The notes under the pieces are model-generated. The model ran no database searches. It had not been told where the DNA came from and worked only from the letters and a program-made list of their open reading frames with translations. A stretch of DNA of 64,000 nt from contig JBBRXP010000007.1 in assembly GCA_038238555.1 (NCBI GenBank), forward strand, positions 1-64,000, in the 5' to 3' direction. This DNA is from JANNXQ01 sp038238555. GTDB taxonomy: Bacteria > Verrucomicrobiota > Verrucomicrobiia > Chthoniobacterales > Chthoniobacteraceae. Positions 1 to 7,196 of this stretch are shown one piece after another. Position numbers and translations under genes: made by a program. The first letter of the stretch is position 1. Every line of letters begins with the position of its first letter.

Positions 1-527
1 CGGTTCATGATGCGGTCGCTCAGCGAGCCGTGATTGGTGCCGATGCGCAGCGAGCGGCCGTGCTCTTTGCAAAAACGCACCAGCGGGGTGAAGCGTTCGC
101 GGATGCGGTCGAGCTCGGCGGCGTACTGGGCGTCGGTGTATTCGAGGATCTTGAATTTTTTCGAGTCAGCATAGTTACCGGGATTGATACGCACTTTTTC
201 CACCCACTTCGCCGCCTCCATCGCGGCCTCGGGCTTGAAGTGAATGTCGGCGACGATCGGCACGCCGCACCCGCGCGCACGCAAGCCGGCCACGATGTGC
301 TGGAGATTGGCCGCGTCCTTCACCGTGGGCGCCGTGATGCGCACGATCTCGCAACCCACCGCGGCCAGATCGAGCGTCTGCTGGATGGACGCCGCGGTGT
401 CCATCGTGTCGCAAGTAATCATGGACTGCACCCGGATGGGGTGCCCGCCCCCGACAGCGACATCTCCGACCATGACAATGCGGCTCGGGCGCCGTTGAAG
501 GCGGAAAGGCGAGGCGCAGTAGGTCAT
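1..527 (-). CDS. ispG: 4-hydroxy-3-methylbut-2-enyl diphosphate synthase (IspG/GcpE), N-terminal part
   Basis: IspG reduces 2-C-methylerythritol 2,4-cyclodiphosphate to HMBPP in the non-mevalonate isoprenoid pathway, using a [4Fe-4S] cluster in the cytoplasm. About 175 N-terminal residues are visible; the C-terminal part with the cluster cysteines lies beyond the window edge. The family signatures GGGHPIRVQSM, PIVADIHF, KVRINPGN and GTNHGSLSDRIM are present in order, matching the TIM-barrel domain. The N-terminus begins MTYCASPFRLQRRPSR, the extended form usual in Chlamydiae and Verrucomicrobia, which supports the start at 527. The start codon overlaps the stop of the upstream small gene by four bases (ATGA), so translation is probably coupled. 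Identification is secure. Confidence 0.95.
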   Translation of the reverse strand, partial: MTYCASPFRLQRRPSRIVMVGDVAVGGGHPIRVQSMITCDTMDTAASIQQTLDLAAVGCEIVRITAPTVKDAANLQHIVAGLRARGCGVPIVADIHFKPEAAMEAAKWVEKVRINPGNYADSKKFKILEYTDAQYAAELDRIRERFTPLVRFCKEHGRSLRIGTNHGSLSDRIMN

Positions 528-769
528 GGCTGGCTTCGGCGAGCGCCCGTTGCCAGCCCTTCTGAAAATCGAACGGAAACCACCAGCGCGAGATCTATTA
601 ACTCGGTTTCATTCGATCCCGGAAGAAAAATGAAGAGTGCACGCTCATCGTTCCCGAGGGTCATGCATTCCACCGAGCCAACGGGAAGAGATTGACCGTC
701 GGCGAGGAAGAGGTCGAAGGGCTGGAATGGCGATGCATGGAAGAAGTCTTCGATGTGATCGGCGGTCAT
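524..769 (-). CDS. Small paralog 3 of an ispG-coupled tandem family
   Basis: An 81-residue protein of unknown function. Residues 11-26 read HASPFQPFDLFLADGQ, matching the core 'A-x-PF-x-PF ... DGR' of the two genes just upstream, so the three are tandem paralogs. It starts 2 bases after the stop of the middle copy and its TGA overlaps the ATG of ispG. No signal peptide or membrane segment is seen. Small proteins of this pattern are, from memory, common uncharacterised proteins in Planctomycetes and Verrucomicrobia, often in several copies; no function is known to me. Confidence 0.75.
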   Translation of the reverse strand: MTADHIEDFFHASPFQPFDLFLADGQSLPVGSVECMTLGNDERALFIFLPGSNETELIDLALVVSVRFSEGLATGARRSQP

Positions 770-771
770 AT

Positions 772-993
772 TTAGCGTCCACTGGGATGTCCTTCGGCGG
801 CGGCGGAGCGGATTTGTTCGAGCGCCAATACATTGAGTTTGTCCCCGTCGAAGACCGCGACCCTCCGCCCATTCGGAGCGAAAGCGATGCGCAAGGGCCG
901 TTCTACCTGCAAGAGGCGCCCATCGTGCAGCAGCAAGGTAAAGGGATGGAAAGGCTCGGCATTCCGGTAGCCGCGGAGTTCTTCGATGCTCAT
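772..993 (-). CDS. Small paralog 2 of an ispG-coupled tandem family
   Basis: A 73-residue protein. It carries the family core at residues 11-26 (NAEPFHPFTLLLHDGR) followed by a VERPLRIAF strand region and an acidic, valine-rich segment typical of a small beta-rich fold. Its ATG overlaps the stop of the upstream copy by four bases (990-993). Function unknown. The repeated PF-x-PF/DGR core and the gene-to-gene coupling are direct observations; the idea that the three form one functional unit is inference. Confidence 0.75.
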   Translation of the reverse strand: MSIEELRGYRNAEPFHPFTLLLHDGRLLQVERPLRIAFAPNGRRVAVFDGDKLNVLALEQIRSAAAEGHPSGR

Positions 994-1301
994 GGCGGTT
1001 GCTTACCGCACTTCTCGAAGCGAAGCAATGCCGCGTGCCGCCGCTTACTTTTTTCCGCGTTTGCGCCGACGCTCTGACTTGCCGTTGGTATCTTTGGGAT
1101 ATTCTCCAGTGCGGTGATCGAATCCGCATCGATGATGCAGTGGCTCGCCTCGGGATCCGTGACCATGATGATTTCTTCGTTTCCATCCAGCGCCATGAAT
1201 TCCGGATGCAAGACACGCGCCGCGCGCCCGTCGGCGGTGATGACAGTGAACGGCCGAAACGGACGGGCGGCGTGATACTCTCGGATCAAGGCGTAGTTCA
1301 T
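990..1301 (-). CDS. Small paralog 1, first gene of the ispG-coupled tandem family
   Basis: A 103-residue protein and the first gene of a four-gene minus-strand run ending in ispG. The family core is the clearest of the three: HAARPFRPFTVITADGR, then RVLHPEFMAL. A charged, lysine-rich tail of about 30 residues is not shared with the other copies. The start at 1301 was chosen because the homology begins right after MNYALIREY; upstream in-frame codons have no relation to the other copies. Function unknown. Confidence 0.72.
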   Translation of the reverse strand: MNYALIREYHAARPFRPFTVITADGRAARVLHPEFMALDGNEEIIMVTDPEASHCIIDADSITALENIPKIPTASQSVGANAEKSKRRHAALLRFEKCGKQPP

Positions 1302-1415
1302 GCCGCAAAGGTAGGGTTGGCGCGAGTCGAGAACAAAGAGTGCGACGGCGCCAGCAACACGAGGGGAAATGAAGAAATCGGCGGAACGCGGTGTCGATCG
1401 TGCTTTCCCACCTGC

Positions 1416-1811
1416 GTGACGATTTTCGAACTTCATTACCCGCCGGAATTCAGCGGCGACGATCTCCGGGCTCTCGATACAAATGAACTCGCCATCCGGT
1501 TGGCTGTGAGCCGCGCTTTCATCCAGCTCTGCCTCGCCGCGGGCTGCCCGACGACCAAGGAAAAGCTGAGCGTCGCCGACCTCTTACGCTGGCTTTTCGA
1601 TCACTATGAAAAGGTGCGCGCCGTCGCGGGGCTGCGCGCTCTGGTGCCGTTGGGCGATCTCGAACCGTCCACTCTCTCGCGGGTGCGCACGGTCAATGGC
1701 CTCGCCACTGCGCTCGAGTATGCGCGAAGCCGGGCCAGCCACTGGCGCAAGAAAAAGCACCTGCGCCTGGCGCTGGAAGAGGTGCGGCGGTGGGCAGATC
1801 GCAAGGTCTAA
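1416..1811 (+). CDS. Hypothetical protein, possible helix-turn-helix
   Basis: A predicted 131-residue soluble, mostly helical protein. The stretch NELAIRLAVSRAFIQLCLAAG followed by KLSVADLLRWL looks like a DNA-binding helix-turn-helix with a winged or MerR-like continuation, but I cannot assign a family. The C-terminus is strongly basic (RASHWRKKKHLRLALEEVRRW). It starts with GTG at 1416; no good ATG lies in frame near the apparent N-terminus. It is divergent from the small-paralog/ispG run with about 115 bp between starts, so it could be a local regulator. That is speculation. Confidence 0.55.
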   Translation: MTIFELHYPPEFSGDDLRALDTNELAIRLAVSRAFIQLCLAAGCPTTKEKLSVADLLRWLFDHYEKVRAVAGLRALVPLGDLEPSTLSRVRTVNGLATALEYARSRASHWRKKKHLRLALEEVRRWADRKV

Positions 1812-1924
1812 ACCGCGTACGGAAAGGGGGGAGCGCGGCCTTTCCCCCAGCAAGTCTCAGCCCGGCCATACACATGCCTGACCGAAACAGCCGCGCTCCC
1901 AAATTCATTCGCCCACTCTCGGGG

Positions 1925-2416
1925 CTACTCTCCGGCTTCGACGTTGACGACTGTCTCGGCCAGTTCGGTCAGCTTTTCATCGCAGGCTTTTTCCTCTTCG
2001 AGCGTCTCGGTGAGGAGATCGACGGCTTCGTCGTGGCCGAGGCTGCGGGCGAGAGCGCGCGCGGTGCCGTAAGCGGCGATCTCGTAGTGCTCGACGCGCT
2101 GCGCGGCGCCGATGAGGCCGGCATCGCGGACGTGGTCTTCCGCGTCTTCACTGATCATTTCCGCGCCTTCCGCGACGAGGCCTTCCATGGCCTTGCATTT
2201 GTGGCCGGTTAGTTGGAGTTCGAGGCTTTCGCCGATTTGTTCGAGGCGTTGGACGTGGCCTTTGGTCTGTTCGAGGTGTTCTTCGAATCCGGCCTTGAGT
2301 TCTTCGTTGGTGGCGGCCTTGGCCATCTTTGGCAGAGCTTTTACGAGCTGCGTTTCCGCACTGTAGATGTCTTTGAGTTCGTTGTGGAATAGGTCTTCGA
2401 GGGTCTTGAGTTTCAT
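1925..2416 (-). CDS. Ferritin-like DUF892 (YciE/YciF family) protein
   Basis: A 163-residue all-alpha protein of the YciE/YciF family (DUF892), a ferritin-like four-helix bundle. Family hallmarks are MKLKTLEDLFHNELKDIYSAE at the N-terminus, the paired acidic residues in FEEHLEQTKGHVQRLE, and the C-terminal HYEIAAYGT ... LAKSLG-like helix ending EKLTELAE. These proteins are cytoplasmic, stress-associated and bind metal through the E/H helices; the precise role is not established. It is a single gene flanked by short intergenic regions, and the start at 2416 matches the usual family N-terminus. Confidence 0.88.
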   Translation of the reverse strand: MKLKTLEDLFHNELKDIYSAETQLVKALPKMAKAATNEELKAGFEEHLEQTKGHVQRLEQIGESLELQLTGHKCKAMEGLVAEGAEMISEDAEDHVRDAGLIGAAQRVEHYEIAAYGTARALARSLGHDEAVDLLTETLEEEKACDEKLTELAETVVNVEAGE

Positions 2417-2566
2417 GAGGGATGTTTGGTGTGTTTGCTTTCGATCTTTCGCGTGAAGACGGAAGGCTGGCCGTGAAAATGTACGCCTTATGCAACGCTC
2501 GGGGCACTGGCCTGCGGCGATGGCTCCGCTGGCGCCCGAGCGCTCCCAAGTCGATTCGGGCCGGCG

Positions 2567-3847
2567 TTATTTGACGTGATCGCGATCGCGCATCACTGGA
2601 GCGGATGATGGCCAGTCGCGGTTTGGTTTCTTCCACTGGATTCGCGCGGCGAAGACCGCGTTGTCCGAGCCGTAGCTCATCGGGATCGAGTAGTCGTCAT
2701 ACTTCGGCCCCCATGTCTGCATCCATTCGGCGACCGTCACCCATGTCTCGTGTTCGTCAATCTCGGTGACGCCGAAGTTCCCCAGCCGCGCGCCGCGTTC
2801 CGGCACGAGGATGCGCTCGGTGCGGCGGATGACGCGCAGTTTTTCGCGATCGACCTGCGCGATGAAAAGCGGCGCGCGGTGGCGGAAGACGTGGTCGTTG
2901 CCCGCGCCGGTGCGCGTATAGACGAGGAAGAGCGCGTCGCTGTGCGCGACCCAGTGCTGCTGGGTGTTGTAGTTGCCCAGTTCGGCGCCGTCGTCCCAGC
3001 ACCAGACGCGCGGCGGCGCGAAGTGCAGCCCATCGTCGCTGCGCGTGATGTAGCCGGCTTTATCGTGGCGCAGCGTGAGGTAGAAGCGTCCGCCGAAACG
3101 CGTGAGCGACGGCTCGAGGAGGCCGCGATCCGTCTCGAGCGCGAGTTCGTTGCCGAGTTCGAGCACGCTGAGTTTGCGTCCGTCGAAGCCGCACCGCATC
3201 ACGACGACGCGCGCGAATTTCTCTCCCTTCGGCGTGAAGTAGATCGGCAGCAGGATGTCGCCATTCGGCAGATCGACGCGCTGCGCGCAGCCGGCGCCGG
3301 CGTTGTAAAATTTGCCGCCCGCCGGCATCTCGAGAGCCGTCCACGGCGACCACGCGCGCGCCGCGGCGTCGTAGATCGAGTAAGCCGTTTCGCGCGCCCG
3401 CTCGCGCGGGATAGCGTCATTCACGTAGCGCACGGTGTGGCCAATGCCGAGCAGCGTGCCGGTCTGCGCGTGCCACTTCGGCCAGAAGTCGCAAACGCCC
3501 ACTTCGCCGCCATCCGGCTCGGGCCGCCGGCCGAGCGTGGCGTGCTCGACGGGGCTGGACCACGTCCTGCCGCGATCGTCGGTGCGCATTTCATTGAGTG
3601 TGTAAAACACATCGCTGCCGGTGAGCCGCAGCTTCTGCATCGTGAGCACCACGCTCGGCGGCGCGCCTGGAATCGCGCCCGCGCGCGGATGCACCCAGCA
3701 GGTTTTTTTGTCGAAACCGGAGCTGATCGTGTCGAGCTGGATGTCGAAGGCGGGAGGCTCGGCGGCGTGGGCGCGGCTGGCGACCAGCGCCAAGGCGACC
3801 GTGCCGAAAAGGGAGCATTCGACGAATTCTCTGCGAGTAGATTTCAT
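2567..3847 (-). CDS. Secreted sialidase-like (BNR/exo-alpha-sialidase fold) protein
   Basis: A 426-residue protein with a twin-arginine-type leader (MKSTRREFVECSLFGTVALALVASRAHAA), so it is probably exported. The mature part has repeated beta-propeller signatures: DDRGRTWSSPV, YITRSDDGLHFAPP and RFGGRFYLTLRHD, as in sialidase/neuraminidase-like six-bladed propellers. Such proteins are abundant in Verrucomicrobia and Planctomycetes and act on glycans, though many have no tested activity. Substrate cannot be inferred. It lies upstream of a decayed ChaA locus and belongs to the minus-strand carbohydrate block. Confidence 0.78.
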   Translation of the reverse strand: MKSTRREFVECSLFGTVALALVASRAHAAEPPAFDIQLDTISSGFDKKTCWVHPRAGAIPGAPPSVVLTMQKLRLTGSDVFYTLNEMRTDDRGRTWSSPVEHATLGRRPEPDGGEVGVCDFWPKWHAQTGTLLGIGHTVRYVNDAIPRERARETAYSIYDAAARAWSPWTALEMPAGGKFYNAGAGCAQRVDLPNGDILLPIYFTPKGEKFARVVVMRCGFDGRKLSVLELGNELALETDRGLLEPSLTRFGGRFYLTLRHDKAGYITRSDDGLHFAPPRVWCWDDGAELGNYNTQQHWVAHSDALFLVYTRTGAGNDHVFRHRAPLFIAQVDREKLRVIRRTERILVPERGARLGNFGVTEIDEHETWVTVAEWMQTWGPKYDDYSIPMSYGSDNAVFAARIQWKKPNRDWPSSAPVMRDRDHVK

Positions 3848-4037
3848 CTCGTGGTTCTAGCGCGGATTTAGAACACGTCGAAAAGTCCGGCATCGCCGGT
3901 TACTTCCTCTTCCTCCCGCCGCGGGAAACCGAAAAAGAGGAAGAGGAAGATTAAGAAGAAGAGATTGCATGTGGCGACTTTTTAGACGCGCTCCCGGACA
4001 AGCACTTTCCAACTTTGTCGCGCTTCCAGAGCGGTTT

Positions 4038-4655
4038 CTACCTTTCAAAGATAAGGATCAGATAGGCGAGAAATAGCAACAGATGCACGGCTCCCTGAAG
4101 CACGTTGGTTCGCTCCAAGGCAAAGGTCAGCATGCTCACCATCAAGGTCAGCAGGAGCAGGATGGTATCCGTGCCCTCGAGCCCAAGGACGATGGTCTTT
4201 CCCGTCAGGAACCCAATGATGAGCACCGCGGGAATGGTGAAGCTGATGCTGGAGAGCGCGGTGCCGAGCGCGAGATTGATGGAACGTTGAATCTGGTTGG
4301 CGCGCGCGGCGCGAATTGCGGCCAGCGATTCGGGCGAGAGAATCAACACTGCCACCAACAACGCGCCCAAGGCCGCCGGCGCGCCCAGAACGCGGGTGCC
4401 ATAACTAATCGGCACCGCGATTTGTTTAGCCAGCAAGACAATGGGAAGGACATACGCGAGCAAGAGCAACCCATTATACCGGACTGAATGAACGGGCGCG
4501 TGGTGCGGCTCTTCCAGGGTCTGCGACGGAGGACTGTCGGACACAAAGTAGTCTTGATGGCGCATAGTCTGGATCGCCAAAAAGACGGGCCCGTCTGCGG
4601 CGTGCAGCGCGGTCAGCGACGCCAGCAGCAGGGTGAGGAGCGAGGCGGTGTTGTT
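4038..4655 (-). pseudogene. chaA: 5'-truncated ChaA-type Ca2+/H+ antiporter
   Basis: The frame encodes the C-terminal half of a ChaA/Cax cation-proton antiporter: LAIQTMRHQDYF (the central linker), then membrane helices with LLLLAYVLPIVLLAKQIAV, ILSPESLAAIRAARANQIQ (the acidic ion-binding helix) and ERTNVLQGAVHLLLFLAYL at the end. Intact ChaA is about 360 residues; only about 190 remain, and the first half with its own ion-binding helix is missing. Upstream, the open frame runs into a hydrophobic leader-like stretch (SLLTLLLASLTALHAA) and then a TGA at 4656. A functional antiporter is unlikely. Confidence 0.75.
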
Positions 4656-4739
4656 TCATGGTGAGTGATTGAGTTTCGCAAACAGCGCGGGTTCGTCGAG
4701 CCTGCGCGGCCGGTGCTTGACCGAAATGCGCGAGTGCTT
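4656..4739 (-). pseudogene. Remnant copy of an aldo/keto reductase 3' end
   Basis: Read on the minus strand this segment ends LDEPALFAKLNHSP followed by TGA, almost the same as the end of the intact aldo/keto reductase at 5952-6875 (FDDLALFAELNHSP, stop). The first few residues of the segment no longer match. The stop also overlaps a downstream ATG in the same way as in the intact copy. It is therefore a duplicated or left-over gene tail without its body. Confidence 0.6.
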
Positions 4740-4744
4740 CCGCG

Positions 4745-4797
4745 GCCGCATCACGGCCTGACTTTGCGCGATGTTCCGTGCGGATTTTGAAACTGGA
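4745..4797 (-). pseudogene. Remnant copy of a sulfatase 3' end
   Basis: About 53 bases match, at roughly 80% by eye, the last codons and stop region of the sulfatase ending at 10694 (there HFKFRAEQRAKARP then TGA and GC-rich flank). Reading frame is degraded by indels but the stop and following GATGC-rich bases align. It lies directly upstream of the aldo/keto reductase tail copy, so two gene tails that are 4.7 kb apart in the intact block sit side by side here. Confidence 0.5.
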
Positions 4798-4813
4798 TGG
4801 GCTGTCCTGATGA

Positions 4814-5920
4814 CTACTTCAGCACCGAGTCGAAGAGCTCATACGCGATGGCCCGCATTTCGGGGGGGAAATCGTGCTGGCAATCCGGATGCTCGACGCG
4901 CACACGCTCCGGGTGGCCGTAAAGCCGATACACCTGCGAGGCGGCGGCCGCGACGCGGTCCACGCTTTCCCATTTGAAGTTCGAGTCCTTCAGCGGTGCG
5001 TTGATGAAGACGGGCCGCGGCGCGAGCGCTCCGAGCAGCTCGTGAAAGTCGAACGGGATTTCCGCGAGCCGCCCCGCGTAGTCCAGCAGGCGCGGCATGT
5101 AGCGCGGCTGGCACCAGCCTTTCCCCGGCAGCCATACGGCGGGATTGCTGCTCATGTAATCGAGATACGAGTCCAGCCCGCAACTCGACACGATGACGGC
5201 GATGCGTTCGTCGAAGATGGCGGTGTAAATCGCATTGTGCCCGCCGAGCGAGTGGCCGATGACGCCAAACTTTCCGCGCTGCACGAACGGCAGCGACTCC
5301 AGCACATCGAGCGCGCGCAGGTTGTCCCAGATCGCCTTCATCGTGCCGCTCGCGTAGCCGAGGCCTTCGAGGTCGGGCTGGTAATTTGCGAGCAAGGGGT
5401 AGCTCGGCGCGATGGTCACGTAGCCGCGCTCGGCGAGTTCGCTGGCGTAGGGTTTGCGGTTCGCCGGGCCGCCGAGTCCGACCACGGTGCCGTGGCCCAC
5501 GCGGTTGTCCGTCGGGTGCAGGCAAAGCGCGCCGGGAAATTTCTTCACCGAGTTCAGCGCGGCCTTCGGGATGCAAAGATACGCCGGCACTCGCCCGCCC
5601 GGCTCGGCCTGATACGTGATCAAGCGCCGCACATAACTGCCGCAGTCCGTTTCCTCCTCCACCTTCACGTCGAGCAGGCAGCGTTTCTCCGCGCCGGGCA
5701 GCGGCCCCATCAACACCTGCATCCCGCGCAGAATTTCCGCGCGGCGCTTCTGCCAGTCCGCCGTTGTCTGCACGGGATGGGTGACGTTTGCCTCGTCGCG
5801 CCAGAGCAGCAGATTTTCCCGAGGCAGGCGCGCGAGCGTCTTGGGAAGCGCATCGCCTGCGAACGCCGCGGTGACCAGGAAAACAGTGAGAGCACTCGAG
5901 AGATGCGGTTTGAGTTTCAT
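4814..5920 (-). CDS. Secreted alpha/beta-hydrolase (acetyl xylan esterase / dienelactone hydrolase type)
   Basis: A 368-residue exported hydrolase with a Sec signal peptide (MKLKPHLSSALTVFLVTAAFAG). The nucleophile elbow GHSLGG is near residue 222; downstream DSNF (possible acid) and PDCQHDFPPE (catalytic His) complete a plausible Ser-Asp-His triad. LCLHPTDNRVGHGTVVGLGG forms the oxyanion-side region. The architecture fits the large secreted esterases that Verrucomicrobia and Planctomycetes pair with sulfatases and glycosidases; the exact ester is unknown. The start at 5920 is placed at the signal peptide, 31 bp after the aldo/keto reductase stop. Confidence 0.8.
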   Translation of the reverse strand: MKLKPHLSSALTVFLVTAAFAGDALPKTLARLPRENLLLWRDEANVTHPVQTTADWQKRRAEILRGMQVLMGPLPGAEKRCLLDVKVEEETDCGSYVRRLITYQAEPGGRVPAYLCIPKAALNSVKKFPGALCLHPTDNRVGHGTVVGLGGPANRKPYASELAERGYVTIAPSYPLLANYQPDLEGLGYASGTMKAIWDNLRALDVLESLPFVQRGKFGVIGHSLGGHNAIYTAIFDERIAVIVSSCGLDSYLDYMSSNPAVWLPGKGWCQPRYMPRLLDYAGRLAEIPFDFHELLGALAPRPVFINAPLKDSNFKWESVDRVAAAASQVYRLYGHPERVRVEHPDCQHDFPPEMRAIAYELFDSVLK

Positions 5921-5951
5921 GGTTTCGATTTGCGGCGCATGACGATGTCCT

Positions 5952-6875
5952 TCATGGCGAATGGTTGAGTTCCGCGAACAGCGCGAGATCGTCGAACTCC
6001 TGCGCGGCCAACGCTTGATCAATATGCGCGCGCGTGCGTCCGCCGACGAGCACCGAAGCCACGCCTGGCTGATGCAGCGCCCACGCGAGCGCGAGGTGCG
6101 CCCGCGAGTGGCCGGTGCGCGCGGCCACCGCTTCCAATCGCGCGAGCCGCCGCCGCGCCTCGTCGTGGAAATAAACGTCCTGATGCCCCGGCACCAAATC
6201 GAAGCGCGAGCCGGGCTGCACGCCGCGCCGATGCTTGCCGGTCAGGAAGCCCGCGCCGAGCGGACTGTAAGTCACGATGGCGATTTCCCGCGCGGCGCAG
6301 AACTGCCGGAACTCCGCGCTCACGTCGCTCACCGCGAGGTTGTGATTGTTTTGCACGACGCTGAAGGGCGCGAGTCCGTGCTGCTGCTGCAAGTCGAGCG
6401 CCGTTGCGAGTTGCTGCTGGTCGTAGTTGCTCACACCCAGCGCGCAGACTCTTCCCTCGCGCACCGACGCATCCAACGCCGCGAGGACCGCCGGCGATTC
6501 CGCCGTCGCATCCCAGCGGTGGAGATAAAGCAAATCGATCACCGCGAGACCGAGCCGCTGCGCGCTTCGACCGACGACTGCAGCGATGTTCGCCGGTTGA
6601 TATGGCGGCAGAATTTTCGTGGCGACAATGACCGAGCCGGCGGCAGGCCGGCGCGAGGCGATCCACCGGCCGAGGATGCTCTCCGACATTCCCTGCGCGT
6701 AAGCGGAAGCGGTGTCGAAAAAATTGATGCCGCGCGCGTGCGCATGATCGAGCAAGCCGTGCGCGGCCGCTTCGTCGATCTCGCGCCCGAACGTCACGCA
6801 CCCGAGTCCGATCGTGCTGACGCGCAGAGCCGCGGGCGTGATCCGCAGTTCGTGGGGAAAGTTCGTGGCGATCAT
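5952..6875 (-). CDS. Aldo/keto reductase
   Basis: A 307-residue NAD(P)H-dependent aldo/keto reductase. Motifs along the (beta/alpha)8 barrel are IGLGCVTFGREID, GINFFDTASAYAQGMSE (catalytic Asp and Tyr), VIVATK (Lys), IDLLYLHRWD (His), LGVSNY and a C-terminal cofactor-binding GHSRAHLALAWAL with VLVGGRTRAHI. No signal peptide, so cytoplasmic. Its ATG overlaps the TGA of the upstream esterase remnant by four bases, and it precedes the secreted esterase. It is probably a sugar or aldehyde reductase of the same catabolic block; the substrate is unknown. Confidence 0.9.
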   Translation of the reverse strand: MIATNFPHELRITPAALRVSTIGLGCVTFGREIDEAAAHGLLDHAHARGINFFDTASAYAQGMSESILGRWIASRRPAAGSVIVATKILPPYQPANIAAVVGRSAQRLGLAVIDLLYLHRWDATAESPAVLAALDASVREGRVCALGVSNYDQQQLATALDLQQQHGLAPFSVVQNNHNLAVSDVSAEFRQFCAAREIAIVTYSPLGAGFLTGKHRRGVQPGSRFDLVPGHQDVYFHDEARRRLARLEAVAARTGHSRAHLALAWALHQPGVASVLVGGRTRAHIDQALAAQEFDDLALFAELNHSP

Positions 6876-7180
6876 GGTTTCCAGTCGTCGGTGCGGAACG
6901 GCGACGCGGGAAGTCCCGCGCCGTTGACGAGATTGAACACCGGGTCGCCGGCCCATGTGTAGCGGACGGCGACCGTGCGCGGCACATTGGGAGCGGAAAC
7001 GATCACGGTGTCGCCTGCAATGCCGACCTGCGCGGATTTCCAGTCGCGATCTTCGCCGGCGATGACGAAGCCTTTCAGCGCGCCGTCTTTCGCCACGAGC
7101 CCGCCATCGGCGTGTCGAAAGCGCAGCACGATTTCGCCGCCGCGAATCTCGTGGCCCGCTAGCAGCGGCCCTGCATGTGG
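6872..7180 (-). pseudogene. C-terminal remnant of a sialate O-acetylesterase
   Basis: About 100 residues match the end of sialate O-acetylesterases (SGNH family): EIVLRFRHADGGLVAKDG, LKGFVIAGED, VAVRYTWAGDPVFNL and NGAGLPASPFRTD. The catalytic SGNH body is absent: upstream the frame runs straight into the end of the 1004-aa gene. The matching N-terminus lies 3.3 kb away at 10472-10654, suggesting one gene was split. A short peptide could still be made from GTG at 7129, with its stop overlapping the aldo/keto reductase start. Confidence 0.72.
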
Positions 7181-7196
7181 AGAGGAAGGAATCGGG

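Noticed and set aside
2750..3871. A 373-codon plus-strand frame opposite the sialidase-like gene
   Set aside because: Antisense shadow without start context or domains.
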